Source: Oscillospiraceae bacterium
GTDB taxonomy: Bacteria; Bacillota; Clostridia; Oscillospirales; Ruminococcaceae
Assembly (NCBI GenBank): GCA_017436575.1
Contig: JAFSCU010000043.1
Span: forward strand, 1 to 64,000
Reading direction: 5' to 3'
Length of the DNA stretch: 64,000 nt
This document shows positions 1-8,409 of this stretch, in pieces. The notes beneath the pieces were generated by a model that saw only the letters and a program-made list of their open reading frames with translations, did no database searches and was not told the DNA's origin. Numbering within the stretch: the stretch's first letter is position 1; each line of letters starts with the position of its first letter. Both the position numbers and the translations under genes were made by a program.

Positions 1-1
1 G

Positions 2-127
2 GGAAAGGTGTTTTATATCGGCAGTATCAAAATAGGAGCAGACATCAAGCGAGCATTTTATGCAGTCTATGCCATTGTTATGGTTGCCTTGTTTGGTATC
101 TCGTTCTTTGTGAAAGACAAGAAGTAA
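2..127 (+). CDS. C-terminal end of an unidentified membrane protein (5' truncated by window edge)
   Basis: An open frame runs from the window edge to a TAA at 125-127 and encodes about 41 residues. It contains one clear hydrophobic span (AIVMVALFGISFFV) followed by a short basic tail (KDKK), which is typical of the last transmembrane helix of a transporter or other polytopic protein. I cannot assign a family from this fragment. A small membrane-protein gene follows 33 bases downstream on the same strand, so the two may be cotranscribed. Confidence 0.5.
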   Translation, partial: GKVFYIGSIKIGADIKRAFYAVYAIVMVALFGISFFVKDKK

Positions 128-160
128 GCCAATTCCAATTTGACAAAAGAGTGTGATTGT

Positions 161-388
161 ATGAGAGGAATATCTTTTTTCAGACCACGCACAGAGTTAG
201 GGTTGCAGGGTGGATTAATTGCCGTACCAATAGTTTTAATTTTTGTTTGGCTGTTCAATTCTTATCAGTTAGGCAAGTTTGGAAATAAAAAGAAATTTTC
301 AGCCAACAGTAAATCATTTATTGCTATCATTCTTGTTTTTATCTTTATTACAGCAAGTGTTATAGTTATGTATCTTTTAAACAAGTAA
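161..388 (+). CDS. small hypothetical two-helix membrane protein
   Basis: This encodes 75 residues with two hydrophobic segments (GGLIAVPIVLIFVWLF and FIAIILVFIFITASVIVMYLL) separated by a basic loop (KFGNKKKFSANSK). The frame stays open upstream to a TTG at 140, but I chose the ATG at 161 because an AAAGAG sequence lies about 8 bases before it. The gene is followed at once by a hairpin terminator. I do not recognise the family, and no neighbour suggests a role beyond the truncated membrane protein just upstream. Confidence 0.5.
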   Translation: MRGISFFRPRTELGLQGGLIAVPIVLIFVWLFNSYQLGKFGNKKKFSANSKSFIAIILVFIFITASVIVMYLLNK

Positions 389-390
389 AA

Positions 391-420
391 AACAGGAAGC
401 TTTTCAGCCTCCTGTTTTTT
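391..420 (+). terminator. rho-independent terminator
   Basis: A stem formed by AACAGG(AAGC) and (GCCT)CCTGTT, with one internal mismatch, is followed by six T residues. It ends the transcription unit of the small membrane protein. Confidence 0.75.
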
Positions 421-471
421 GTTATTATAATTAACTTTATGTAAATATTTAATAAATTATATATAATATTG

Positions 472-500
472 TTGATTTAATTTGTTATTAATGTTATATT
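472..500 (+). promoter_or_regulatory. probable sigma-A promoter of the C69 dipeptidase
   Basis: TTGATT at 472-477 and TATATT at 495-500 are separated by 17 bp and lie about 40 bp upstream of the dipeptidase start. The surroundings are very AT-rich, so the call is moderate. Confidence 0.5.
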
Positions 501-540
501 AAAACCAAATAGCATTTATATTTATAAATGGAGGTACGTT

Positions 541-2049
541 ATGGAAAAATTGGTATATGAATATATGGGCAGTGACAGAGGCAACTGTTCCACTGCTATT
601 GTGGGTAAAAACGCGACAGTTACCGGCAAAGTACTGCTTGCTCATAATGAAGACGATACAGAGGCTGTAGTGCAGACACATCTTGTTCCAAGAATCAAAC
701 ATAAACCAGGTACTGTAATCACATTTGCCGATGCATCTGCTGCGATTCCACAGGTGGAAGAAACTTATGCTTATTATTGGTCAGAAGTGCGTTGTGAAGG
801 CGGTATTTCCTTTGCTGACGGCTTTGTAAACGAATTTGGCGTGGCAGTTGTTTCCAACGCCTGTCGCCCAAGTAAAGACGCTACAGGCAGCCATACAGAC
901 AACAGGGATGCTTATGGCATCGGTTATGGCATCAGAAGACTGGTTGCTGAAAGAGCAAAAACAGCACGCGAAGGCGTACAGGTTATTGCTCAGCTGGTTG
1001 AACAGTTCGGTTATTTTTCATCCCGTTCATATCAGGTTGTTGACAAGGACGAAGCCTGGATTGTACAGGTGCCAAAAGGGTTCAATGTTGTTGCACAGCG
1101 TGTAGGTGATGATGAAGTTTACTATATTCCAAACTGGTACACAATACATAAAATCGACCTGAACGACAAAGACAATTTCTATGCTTCACCAAACCTTATT
1201 CCGCTTGCTATTCAGCAGGGCTGGTACACACCTGCTGTTGAAGGTGATTGGTCTGACTTTGATTTTGCACTGGCTTACCAGGAAGGCGAAAAGAAAGATT
1301 ATAACAAATACCGCGCAAGAAATGCCTGGAGAATTCTTAAAGGTATCGAACTGCCTGAAGATGCAATGACACCTTTCTCAATGAAAGCCGACAAAAAATA
1401 TTCTGCTGATGATTTGAAACAGGTTATGCGTTGCCACTATCTTGGTACACCGGATGATGAAACAGAAGGTCTGAAAAAGAACCCACACCGTGGTTACTAT
1501 TCACCACTGACAATCTGTAACCCAATGACAGTTGAAAGCATTGTTGTGGAATTCAATGAAGATATCAATCTTACAAGAATGCTGCGCGCAGCACCAAAAG
1601 GCTGTGTATCACCATATACACCTTGGTATCCTGTTGCCCTTACAAGAATTCCAAAAGGTTACAACTGGATGAGCCCACAGGCTTCACAGGCAGCCCACTT
1701 CTTTGTAGACAATGAAGAACTGGTTTACTCACCTGAAAAAGCATTCTGGGCATTCAAAGTTCTGCTGTACTTTACAGAATTTGATTACAAAGGCACACAC
1801 AAGGTAATCGAAGAAGAAATTGCAAAACTGGAAAAAGCCTGGGAAGTTGAAAAAGATGCTATTGAAGGCACATACAAAGCACTGAAAGCAGTTGACGAAG
1901 CTGCAGCAAAAGAATACCTTACACAGTATACCTGCGCACAGGCACAGAAATCATGGGATTGGGCACACTATATGATTTCCAAACTGGGCGAAGCCAGAAT
2001 TATGGAAAACTGCAAAGTATGGAATGACGAAAACGAATTCGGCGAATAA
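541..2049 (+). CDS. C69 family dipeptidase (PepD-like)
   Basis: A 502-residue protein of peptidase family C69 (N-terminal nucleophile fold), which cleaves dipeptides in the cytoplasm. In this family a short propeptide is removed autocatalytically to expose an N-terminal cysteine. Here the likely nucleophile is Cys16 in the segment NCSTAIVGKNATVTG, followed by LLAHNEDD, which matches the family's conserved N-terminal block. There is no signal peptide, so the enzyme should be intracellular. The start is supported by GGAGG about 5 bases before the ATG. The gene stands alone between a promoter at 472-500 and a terminator at 2068-2093, so it appears monocistronic. Its likely role is recycling of peptides for amino acids. 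Substrate preference cannot be read from the sequence. Confidence 0.88.
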   Translation: MEKLVYEYMGSDRGNCSTAIVGKNATVTGKVLLAHNEDDTEAVVQTHLVPRIKHKPGTVITFADASAAIPQVEETYAYYWSEVRCEGGISFADGFVNEFGVAVVSNACRPSKDATGSHTDNRDAYGIGYGIRRLVAERAKTAREGVQVIAQLVEQFGYFSSRSYQVVDKDEAWIVQVPKGFNVVAQRVGDDEVYYIPNWYTIHKIDLNDKDNFYASPNLIPLAIQQGWYTPAVEGDWSDFDFALAYQEGEKKDYNKYRARNAWRILKGIELPEDAMTPFSMKADKKYSADDLKQVMRCHYLGTPDDETEGLKKNPHRGYYSPLTICNPMTVESIVVEFNEDINLTRMLRAAPKGCVSPYTPWYPVALTRIPKGYNWMSPQASQAAHFFVDNEELVYSPEKAFWAFKVLLYFTEFDYKGTHKVIEEEIAKLEKAWEVEKDAIEGTYKALKAVDEAAAKEYLTQYTCAQAQKSWDWAHYMISKLGEARIMENCKVWNDENEFGE

Positions 2050-2067
2050 TTGAATTATTGCAAAGCG

Positions 2068-2093
2068 AAAGGCAGGGGAAACCCTGCCTTTTA
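2068..2093. terminator. bidirectional terminator between dipeptidase and M56 gene
   Basis: AAAGGCAGGG and CCCTGCCTTT form a 10-bp stem with a GAAA tetraloop. A short T-run follows on the plus strand and an A-run precedes it, so the hairpin can serve the two convergent genes. Confidence 0.75.
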
Positions 2094-2096
2094 AAA

Positions 2097-3230
2097 TTAC
2101 TGAAGATAAACATCTTTTACGAATCTGATGCTGTTTGTTTGTCGGTCGATAATGAACGAACCGTTGATTGGTGTACATTCTATAACTAAATCTCTGTTAT
2201 CGTGTGCAAGTGCAACTTTTACATTGTTTTCAATGCCACCGCTCAGCATTTCTTGGCTGAACATCTGTTCCACTATACTAAAATCAAATTTATTCACTTT
2301 AACTTGTTCATCTTTTATTCCTGTGATGCGTAAATGTTCACTTACACCTTTTGATAGAGGACACCATCTTTCTATATATATCTTTTCATAATTGTGAGTT
2401 GTTTCGTTAATATTATTAACAGTATAATACATTTTTTCATCATAATCATAGGCAGTATATGCTGATAAAAATAGCTGGTTTGTATTATCACGCTTAGTCA
2501 GTTTACCATGATTGTTCATAATGAAAGGTCTGTTATAGTTTTCATTATTGTATTTCTTGCCAATATAATCCATCTCTGGATTTGCAAGATTTAATAGGCC
2601 TTTATCTATATACTTTCCATTTGAATTAAAATGTGCAATACCTTGGTTTTCATCGTCTGCATAATAAATTGCCCAATATTCATCAGATGATTTAAGAATG
2701 TCAGTTAAAATTATATTGTTATCACTTATACTGTTCAAATCTATGATGGTATTTTTTTCTTTAAATGATGAAGCATCGTAGATTTTTATTTCATTTAGTC
2801 CAGCAAAAATTAATTCACCTTCACATATATTGGCAACAGCACCATAAATAAACATATTCATGTGACTGAACTCAAGATTCTTTTCCCAATAAGAAAGAAA
2901 TGCAGTAAGATTTTTTACTTCAAGCTTTTTATTATCGGAATTTTGTAGAATGAGAATATCAAATTTTACTTTATCGTTTGATACTACATTTACATTTTGT
3001 ACTTCTATTGAATAACCATTGTTACTGAAATGTTTTAATGTATCGTCGTTAAAAAAGTCAGAAGTTTCTTTTTGATTTACGGCATTAATAACAGCATCAG
3101 AAATATTTTCTATAATAGGTGACTCGTTGTTTTCAGGTGATATAACTGGTTGCTGTTGACTTTCAATATTATCGTTCTGTTTAGGAGCACAAGAGATAAG
3201 AGTTGTTGACAACATACATAATGCAAACAC
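2097..3230 (-). pseudogene. C-terminal extracellular part of a frameshifted BlaR1-like M56 protein
   Basis: This 377-residue frame starts at a GTG and begins with a hydrophobic stretch (VFALCMLSTTLISC) followed by a Ser/Pro/Asn-rich linker and a long polar region with no recognised catalytic motif. It looks like a separate lipoprotein, but reading the same frame further upstream, to about 3310, gives KKTIATRFRNIFDSKKKRSG. That is the juxtamembrane segment normally found in M56 (BlaR1/MecR1-like) proteins before their last transmembrane helix. This part is therefore most simply the displaced C-terminal half of the gene at 3110-4234, joined to it by a one-base shift near 3308-3313. The polar region would be the extracellular sensor. 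It contains short repeated Tyr/Ile/Asp-rich strands, possibly a beta-rich fold. Its ligand is unknown. Confidence 0.65.
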
Positions 3231-4234
3231 TGTTGCGAAAACAATTTTACCACTGCGCTTTTTTTTGCTGTCAAATATATTTCTGAATCGTGTTGCAATG
3301 GTTTTCTTAAACCTGTGGAAAAGGCAGTTTTTCTTGCTTTATTGTGCTTAATCATTTTCATAATACTTTCGCTGTACTGTGTTTTGAATTCTTTGCTTTT
3401 ACCCTTTATCACATCGTCATCACAGGCGATTTCCACATCTTTCCGTGCCTGTTTGTCCATCAACCATACCAATGGATTAAACCAGTGCATACAGCAGGCC
3501 AGCATCAGTACAAATTTATACAGTATGTCTTTTCGTTTGTAATGTGTCAGTTCGTGACGTAGCATCATCTGTGCCGTTTCTTCTGTCATTTCCATATCAG
3601 GTACAAATATAACAGGGAAGAATACCCCCATTATAATGGCACTATTTACACCATTACATCTGTAAACAGAAAGTGATTTTTTTATTTGCATTTCGCTGCA
3701 CAGATTATTCAATATTTTTTGCATAGTTCTGTCTTTTATTGAAATGGATTTTAGCCTTAGTCTTGCAATCAGATATTGCAAGCAGTTGAACATAAAAACA
3801 CAAATCCGCCCCAGTAACCATACATATTCAATTACAGTATGCAGATTTATAATTGGAAAATCAGCAAGAAAAGGTTTTTCAATTATTTGTTCATTATTGT
3901 TTTGAGAATGTTTTGTATCAGCAGTTGTATCATCAGGTTGTAAAAATTCCATCTGACCGATATTACCGTCTTTATTTTCCTGTTGCAGATATTCCACCAC
4001 ATCATTTCTAACAATAGAATAGTTTGGAACAGGTGCATTAATTATATGCTGTGTTTTATCTGAAAAAGAAATATCAAATGGCAACAGCAGTCGCAGTGCT
4101 ATTATCAGCCATATATAATATCTTGCTTTGGCTACATATCTTTTTTTCATAAATGGCACCAATAACAGCATAATTACTATAATCAGCGACATAGGTAGTA
4201 TTATTTCTATATAAGGGGTCAGCATTTCAAACAT
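3110..4234 (-). pseudogene. BlaR1-like M56 metallopeptidase, N-terminal part (frameshifted)
   Basis: An M56-family integral membrane zinc peptidase of the BlaR1/MecR1 type. These proteins sense an external signal and inactivate a BlaI-type repressor by cytoplasmic proteolysis. Two N-terminal helices, a linker, a third helix, the HExxH motif in LRHELTHYKRKD, and the following HWFNPLVWL and EIACDD segments are all present. After roughly residue 309 the frame departs from the family: it reads STGLRKPLQHDSEIYLTAKK, whereas the -1 frame gives the expected basic segment and last helix. The intact product would be about 710 residues, running to 2097. The gene lies 14 bp downstream of a BlaI-type repressor gene on the same strand. 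Either one base has been lost in the run GGTTTAAG or the assembly has an error. Programmed shifting is less likely. Confidence 0.75.
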
Positions 4235-4248
4235 ATATTAACCCTCCT

Positions 4249-4623
4249 TTACTTTTCTTTCAGTTGTTTCAGCATATTTTCCAGTTCTTCTATATCACTG
4301 CTGGACAGTTCATCATTGTCTGCAAGACTGGCAACAAAATGTTTTATACTGCCTTTGTGCAGACGGGAAAGAAAACTGCTGTTTTCAACTTGCATATATT
4401 CTTCCTTTGAAATTGCAGGGGAGTAAATGTTTTTATTACCGCTTTTTTCGCTGGTAATAAATCCCTTTTCCTGCAATCTGGACAGCATTGTCAGGATAGT
4501 GCTGTCTGACCAGCCTTTATCGCTGAATTTTGTGTTGAAATAATTTCTCTGTACGCTTTTGTCAGCTTCCCACAGGGCCAGCATCAGTTCCAGTTCTGTT
4601 TCAGGTAACTTTTTAATTTTCAT
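4249..4623 (-). CDS. BlaI/MecI-type transcriptional repressor
   Basis: A 124-residue winged-helix protein of the BlaI/MecI/CopY family, starting LPETELELMLALWEADKS, with a recognition segment WSDSTILTMLSRLQEKGFI and a C-terminal dimerisation helix. Such proteins bind palindromic operators as dimers and are released when the partner M56 protease is activated. The partner gene (3110-4234, damaged) follows immediately. The promoter upstream holds two copies of an inverted repeat (4631-4645 and 4661-4675), one overlapping the ribosome-binding GGAG and the other lying between -35 and -10, so autoregulation is expected. What the system responds to is not evident; a beta-lactamase gene is absent. 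Confidence 0.85.
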   Translation of the reverse strand: MKIKKLPETELELMLALWEADKSVQRNYFNTKFSDKGWSDSTILTMLSRLQEKGFITSEKSGNKNIYSPAISKEEYMQVENSSFLSRLHKGSIKHFVASLADNDELSSSDIEELENMLKQLKEK

Positions 4624-4630
4624 ATCATAT

Positions 4631-4686
4631 CTCCGACTGTTGTAGTAGTTTGATTATATTCTACAACTGTCGGAGAAAAATGTCAA
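4631..4686 (-). promoter_or_regulatory. BlaI-type promoter with two operator copies
   Basis: On the minus strand TTGACA (4686-4681), a 17-bp spacer and TAGAAT (4663-4658) form a near-consensus promoter. Two 15-bp elements, 4631-4645 and 4661-4675, are reverse complements of each other apart from the central base and contain the TACAACTGT core typical of BlaI operators. One fills the -35/-10 spacer and the other covers the Shine-Dalgarno region. Confidence 0.75.
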
Positions 4687-4751
4687 TATATACTGTTGAT
4701 TTATTTTTCTCAAGGCAATAAAATATAGGTATAAAATCAAAAGAGGTACCT

Positions 4752-5498
4752 ATGCTAAAAATAATTCTTTCACCTGCAAAAAAGATGGTTGTGGATACAG
4801 ACAGTCTGGAAACAGTATCCTTGCCACCATTTCTTGAAAAAACAGAAATAATAAAAAACGAACTGCAATCCAAAACTTATGCCGAACTGAAAAAGCTGTG
4901 GGTATGTAACGATAAAATTGCAGAAGAAAATGTTAAAAGACTGGAAAATATGGATTTACACCGCAATATAACCCCGGCAATACTGGCCTATGACGGCATT
5001 GCTTTTAAATATATGGCACCGGCAGTATTTGATATAAACCAGTTTGACTATATACAGAATCATCTGTTTATACTGTCAGGCTTTTACGGAGTGGTGCGCC
5101 CATTTGATGGTGTGGTGCCATACCGCCTGGAAATGCAGGCAAAGCTGAAAATCGGCGAAAAGAAAAATTTGTATGACTACTGGGGCAGTGATTTGTATGA
5201 CTTTGTAACAAGAGATACAGATACAATAATCAACCTTGCCTCAGAAGAATATTCCAAAACAATTTCAAAATATCTTTCAGATGATGTGAAATTTATTACA
5301 GTTACTTTTGCTGATTTGATTGATGGTAAATTGATAGAAAAAGGCACAAAATGTAAAATGGCCCGCGGTGAGATGGTGCGTTTTATGGCGGAAAACAGTA
5401 TTGAAGATATTGAACAGATAAAAAGTTTCAACAGATTGAATTATCAGTTTTCACCACAACACACCACAGAAACCAATATTGTGTTTATACAGAGATAG
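4752..5498 (+). CDS. yaaA: YaaA family peroxide-stress protein (UPF0246/DUF328)
   Basis: A 248-residue protein matching the YaaA family over its whole length. The start MLKIILSPAKKM, the central segment LAYDGIAFKYM, the FYGVVRPFDGVVPYRLEMQAKL region and the C-terminal PQHTTETNIVFIQR-like end are all family hallmarks. In E. coli YaaA limits intracellular free iron and protects DNA from oxidative damage during hydrogen peroxide stress, and structural work on the family shows a DNA-binding fold. The gene is single and divergent from the blaI-like operon, with a good terminator behind it. Whether it plays the same role in an anaerobe is inference. Confidence 0.9.
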   Translation: MLKIILSPAKKMVVDTDSLETVSLPPFLEKTEIIKNELQSKTYAELKKLWVCNDKIAEENVKRLENMDLHRNITPAILAYDGIAFKYMAPAVFDINQFDYIQNHLFILSGFYGVVRPFDGVVPYRLEMQAKLKIGEKKNLYDYWGSDLYDFVTRDTDTIINLASEEYSKTISKYLSDDVKFITVTFADLIDGKLIEKGTKCKMARGEMVRFMAENSIEDIEQIKSFNRLNYQFSPQHTTETNIVFIQR

Positions 5499-5530
5499 AA
5501 ATATCCCTCTTTTCAGAGGGATATTTATTT
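5499..5530 (+). terminator. rho-independent terminator after yaaA
   Basis: A perfect 12-bp stem (AAATATCCCTCT / AGAGGGATATTT) with a TTTC loop, followed by a T-rich tail, directly after the yaaA stop codon. Confidence 0.85.
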
Positions 5531-5557
5531 GCCAAAAATACAGTTATATTATATAAT
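5529..5557 (+). promoter_or_regulatory. probable promoter of the GTPase-NYN gene
   Basis: TTGCCA (5529-5534) and TATAAT (5552-5557) are spaced by 17 bp, about 34 bp ahead of the coding start and touching the tail of the upstream terminator. Confidence 0.55.
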
Positions 5558-5590
5558 AAAATATTATAATTTTATTGGATTGGAAATAAT

Positions 5591-8155
5591 ATGAAAAAAC
5601 TTGTTATGGGTGTGCTTGCCCACGTTGACAGTGGTAAAACCACCCTGTCAGAAGGTCTGCTTTATCTTACCGGCAGCATTAAAAAAGCCGGCAGGGTAGA
5701 CCATGGCAACACCGCCCTTGATACAAATGAAATAGAAAAAAGCCGTGGTATCACTGTGTTTTCAAAACAGGCAGTGCTGAATTACAATGATTTACAGCTG
5801 TGCCTGCTGGACACCCCTGGTCACGTTGATTTCGGTGCAGAGGCAGAGAGAACATTGCAGGTACTGGACTGTGCTGTGCTGATTATTTCTTCTCTTGACG
5901 GCGTGCAGAACCATACAGTAACACTCTGGAATTTATTGAAAAACTATAATGTACCTACATTTATTTTTGTAAATAAAATGGATTTGCCAGGGGCAGACAA
6001 GACCACAGTCCTGTCACAGCTGAAAAAACAGTTTGGCAGTGGATGTATAGATTTTTCAATGGAAGAAAATGATATTCATGAAGAAGCATCGCTCTTTGAT
6101 GAATCACTGATGGAAAAACTGCTGGAAGATGAAAAATTGTCAGATGATGATATTTCCCAGCTTATTTTTGACAGAAAGATTTTTCCTTGCTTTTTCGGCT
6201 CTGCCCTTAAAATGGACGGTCTGGAAAACTTTATCTCAGCGGTTGACAGATATTCTGTGCAGCCTTCTTATGGCGAAAAATTTGGTGCAAAGGTATTCAA
6301 AGTTACTTATGACGGCAATGACCGACTGACATTTCTTAAAATCACAGGGGGTAGCCTAAAAGTAAAAAATTCTGTTCCCCAGATAGACAAAAACGGAGAA
6401 AGTCATACTGAAAAAATAAACAGTATACGCCTTTATACAGGTGATAAATTCAAAACTGAACAAGAACTTACAGCAGGCAGCGTGTGTGCGGTTACAGGAC
6501 TTAATCATACTTATCCAGGACAGGGACTTGGTGAACAGCAAAACAGTATGGAATCTGTTTTGCAGGCTATTTTCTCTTATAAAGTACTTTTTGATGAAAA
6601 GTATGATGTGCGTACTGTACTGGCAAAACTGCGTCAGCTGGAGGAAGAAGAGCCACAGTTGCGAATTGTCTGGAATGAACAGGCAAAAGAAATACATCTG
6701 AGCCTTATGGGTGAAATACAGCTGGAGATTATAAAAACACTTTGTCAGCAACGCTTTGGCATTGATATCAGTTTTGATGCAGGCAGTGTTCTTTATAAAG
6801 AAACCATTAAAAATACAGTAGAGGGTGTGGGGCATTATGAGCCACTGCGACATTATGCAGAAGTTCATCTGCTTCTGGAACCGGGTAAACCGGGCAGCGG
6901 TCTTGTATTTGACACACTGTGCAGTGAAGACAAGCTGGACAGAAACTGGCAAAGACTTATCATCACTCATCTGTATGAAAAAACGCATATCGGTGTGCTG
7001 ACAGGTTCCCCAATCACAGATATGAAAATTACATTGGTAAATGGCCGTGCCCATCTGAAACATACAGAAGGCGGTGATTTTCGTCAGTCTACCTACCGTG
7101 CAGTCAGAAATGGCCTAATGCAGGCAGAAAGTGTGCTTTTAGAGCCTTGGTATGATTTTGAGATAACTGTGCCAAATGAAAATATCGGCCGTGTAATGAC
7201 CGATATTCAGAAGATGAGCGGCAGATTTGATTCTCCGATGCAAGATGGTGACAGCAGTACACTTACAGGCTCGGCTCCTGTTTCAGAAATAAACTCCTAT
7301 AACTCAACACTTATCAATTTTACAAGAGGCAAAGGCAGAATCAGTCTTAAACTGAAAGGCTATTTCCCATGCCATAATGCAGAAGAAATAATTGAAAAGT
7401 TTGGTTATGACCCTGAAGCTGACTTGGAGAATACTCCGGACAGTGTTTTCTGCACTCATGGTGCAGGCTTTGTGGTTAAATGGAATGAAGTAAAGAATAA
7501 AATGCATCTGGAACCTTTTCTCAAAGAGAAGAAAAATGTTTCAGAGGATAAGCCTGCCCGTGTTACACGCAGACAGGTAGAACAGTATTATACTTCACTT
7601 GAAGACGACAAGGAACTGCTGAAAATATTTGAATCTACCTATGGTAAAATTAAAACTGATAAATATTATGCACTGAAATCTGCACCAAAGGAAGATACAA
7701 TTAAGAAAAATCTCAATGCACAGCCTTACGAAAAGGAATATCTTCTGGTTGACGGTTATAATATTATATTTGCCTGGGAACATCTGAAAAAAATTGCCAC
7801 ACAGGATATAGAGGATGCACGTCATAAACTGGCAAATACTCTGTGCAATTACCGGGGATTTAAAAAGTGCGAAGTTATTCTGGTATTTGACGCATATAAG
7901 GTTAAGGGTAATGTGGGCGAAATATCAAAATACCACAACATTACCATTGTATATACCAAAGAGGCAGAAACTGCTGATATGTACATCGAAAAGGTAACCC
8001 ACGAAATCGGCCGCAAACACCGTGTGCGTGTTGCCACATCAGACGGTCTGGAACAGATTATCATTCTTGGTCATGGTGCGTTGCGACTGTCTGCATCTGC
8101 ATTTCTGGAAGAAATACAGGAAGTGGAAAAAGCTATCAGGGAATATCTGGAATAA
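5591..8155 (+). CDS. TetM-like ribosomal-protection-type translation GTPase fused to a YacP/Rae1-type NYN nuclease domain
   Basis: 854 residues in two parts. Residues 1 to about 650 form an EF-G/TetM-type GTPase: P-loop at 10-18 (AHVDSGKTT), switch I around RGIT (52-55), DTPGH at 74-78 and NKMD at 128-131, then the later EF-G-like domains. Residues about 716-850 form a complete NYN/YacP domain with DGYN (Asp721), VFDA (Asp767), ETAD and ATSD (Asp818). Rae1 (YacP) of B. subtilis cleaves mRNA in the ribosomal A site, and TetM-family GTPases also act at the A site. The fusion therefore suggests a ribosome-targeted factor that both remodels the A site and cuts mRNA; this is inference. Such proteins are often labelled as tetracycline resistance, which nothing here supports. 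The length, about 210 residues beyond TetM, reflects the added domain. Confidence 0.85.
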   Translation: MKKLVMGVLAHVDSGKTTLSEGLLYLTGSIKKAGRVDHGNTALDTNEIEKSRGITVFSKQAVLNYNDLQLCLLDTPGHVDFGAEAERTLQVLDCAVLIISSLDGVQNHTVTLWNLLKNYNVPTFIFVNKMDLPGADKTTVLSQLKKQFGSGCIDFSMEENDIHEEASLFDESLMEKLLEDEKLSDDDISQLIFDRKIFPCFFGSALKMDGLENFISAVDRYSVQPSYGEKFGAKVFKVTYDGNDRLTFLKITGGSLKVKNSVPQIDKNGESHTEKINSIRLYTGDKFKTEQELTAGSVCAVTGLNHTYPGQGLGEQQNSMESVLQAIFSYKVLFDEKYDVRTVLAKLRQLEEEEPQLRIVWNEQAKEIHLSLMGEIQLEIIKTLCQQRFGIDISFDAGSVLYKETIKNTVEGVGHYEPLRHYAEVHLLLEPGKPGSGLVFDTLCSEDKLDRNWQRLIITHLYEKTHIGVLTGSPITDMKITLVNGRAHLKHTEGGDFRQSTYRAVRNGLMQAESVLLEPWYDFEITVPNENIGRVMTDIQKMSGRFDSPMQDGDSSTLTGSAPVSEINSYNSTLINFTRGKGRISLKLKGYFPCHNAEEIIEKFGYDPEADLENTPDSVFCTHGAGFVVKWNEVKNKMHLEPFLKEKKNVSEDKPARVTRRQVEQYYTSLEDDKELLKIFESTYGKIKTDKYYALKSAPKEDTIKKNLNAQPYEKEYLLVDGYNIIFAWEHLKKIATQDIEDARHKLANTLCNYRGFKKCEVILVFDAYKVKGNVGEISKYHNITIVYTKEAETADMYIEKVTHEIGRKHRVRVATSDGLEQIIILGHGALRLSASAFLEEIQEVEKAIREYLE

Positions 8156-8185
8156 AGCTGAATATAGATGATAAAGGGTGATTGC

Positions 8186-8389
8186 ATGAAAAAAGAACCA
8201 TTTGTTATCAATATTACAGATGCACAGCTGCCAAATCTGGCAGACGATAACCGGACAGATTTTGGATTCGAATTCAGCCATACAGATGTATGGCAGGATT
8301 CAAATGGGGATATTATAAAAGTTCTTGATTCCATTAATAAAAAAATGGATATGATTATCCGGTATATAGCAAAAAACGGCAGGGATTAA
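8186..8389 (+). CDS. small hypothetical protein
   Basis: A 67-residue acidic protein (start MKKEPFVINITDAQLPNL) with a C-terminal amphipathic segment (ILDSINKKMDMIIRYIAK-like). The frame extends to an ATG at 8168, but AAAGGGTG lies 5 bases before the ATG at 8186, so the shorter start is preferred. It begins 30 bp after the GTPase-NYN gene and shares its terminator, so the two are probably cotranscribed. I do not recognise a family. Confidence 0.6.
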   Translation: MKKEPFVINITDAQLPNLADDNRTDFGFEFSHTDVWQDSNGDIIKVLDSINKKMDMIIRYIAKNGRD

Positions 8390-8400
8390 CCCTGCCGTTT
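8374..8400. terminator. bidirectional terminator
   Basis: AACGGCAGGG and CCCTGCCGTT form a strong stem that overlaps the stop codon of the small upstream gene. On the minus strand it is followed by six T residues, so it mainly ends the convergent gene at 8410-9120. Confidence 0.8.
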
Positions 8401-8409
8401 GGTTATTTA

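Noticed and set aside
6356..7063. Long minus-strand open frame inside the GTPase gene
   Set aside because: It is antisense to a recognised protein and shows Phe/Ile/Cys-rich low-information composition without start signals.
5591..8155. Tetracycline resistance gene of the TetM/TetW type
   Set aside because: The GTPase half is related to TetM, but the C-terminal nuclease domain, chromosomal housekeeping context and length do not match resistance determinants.
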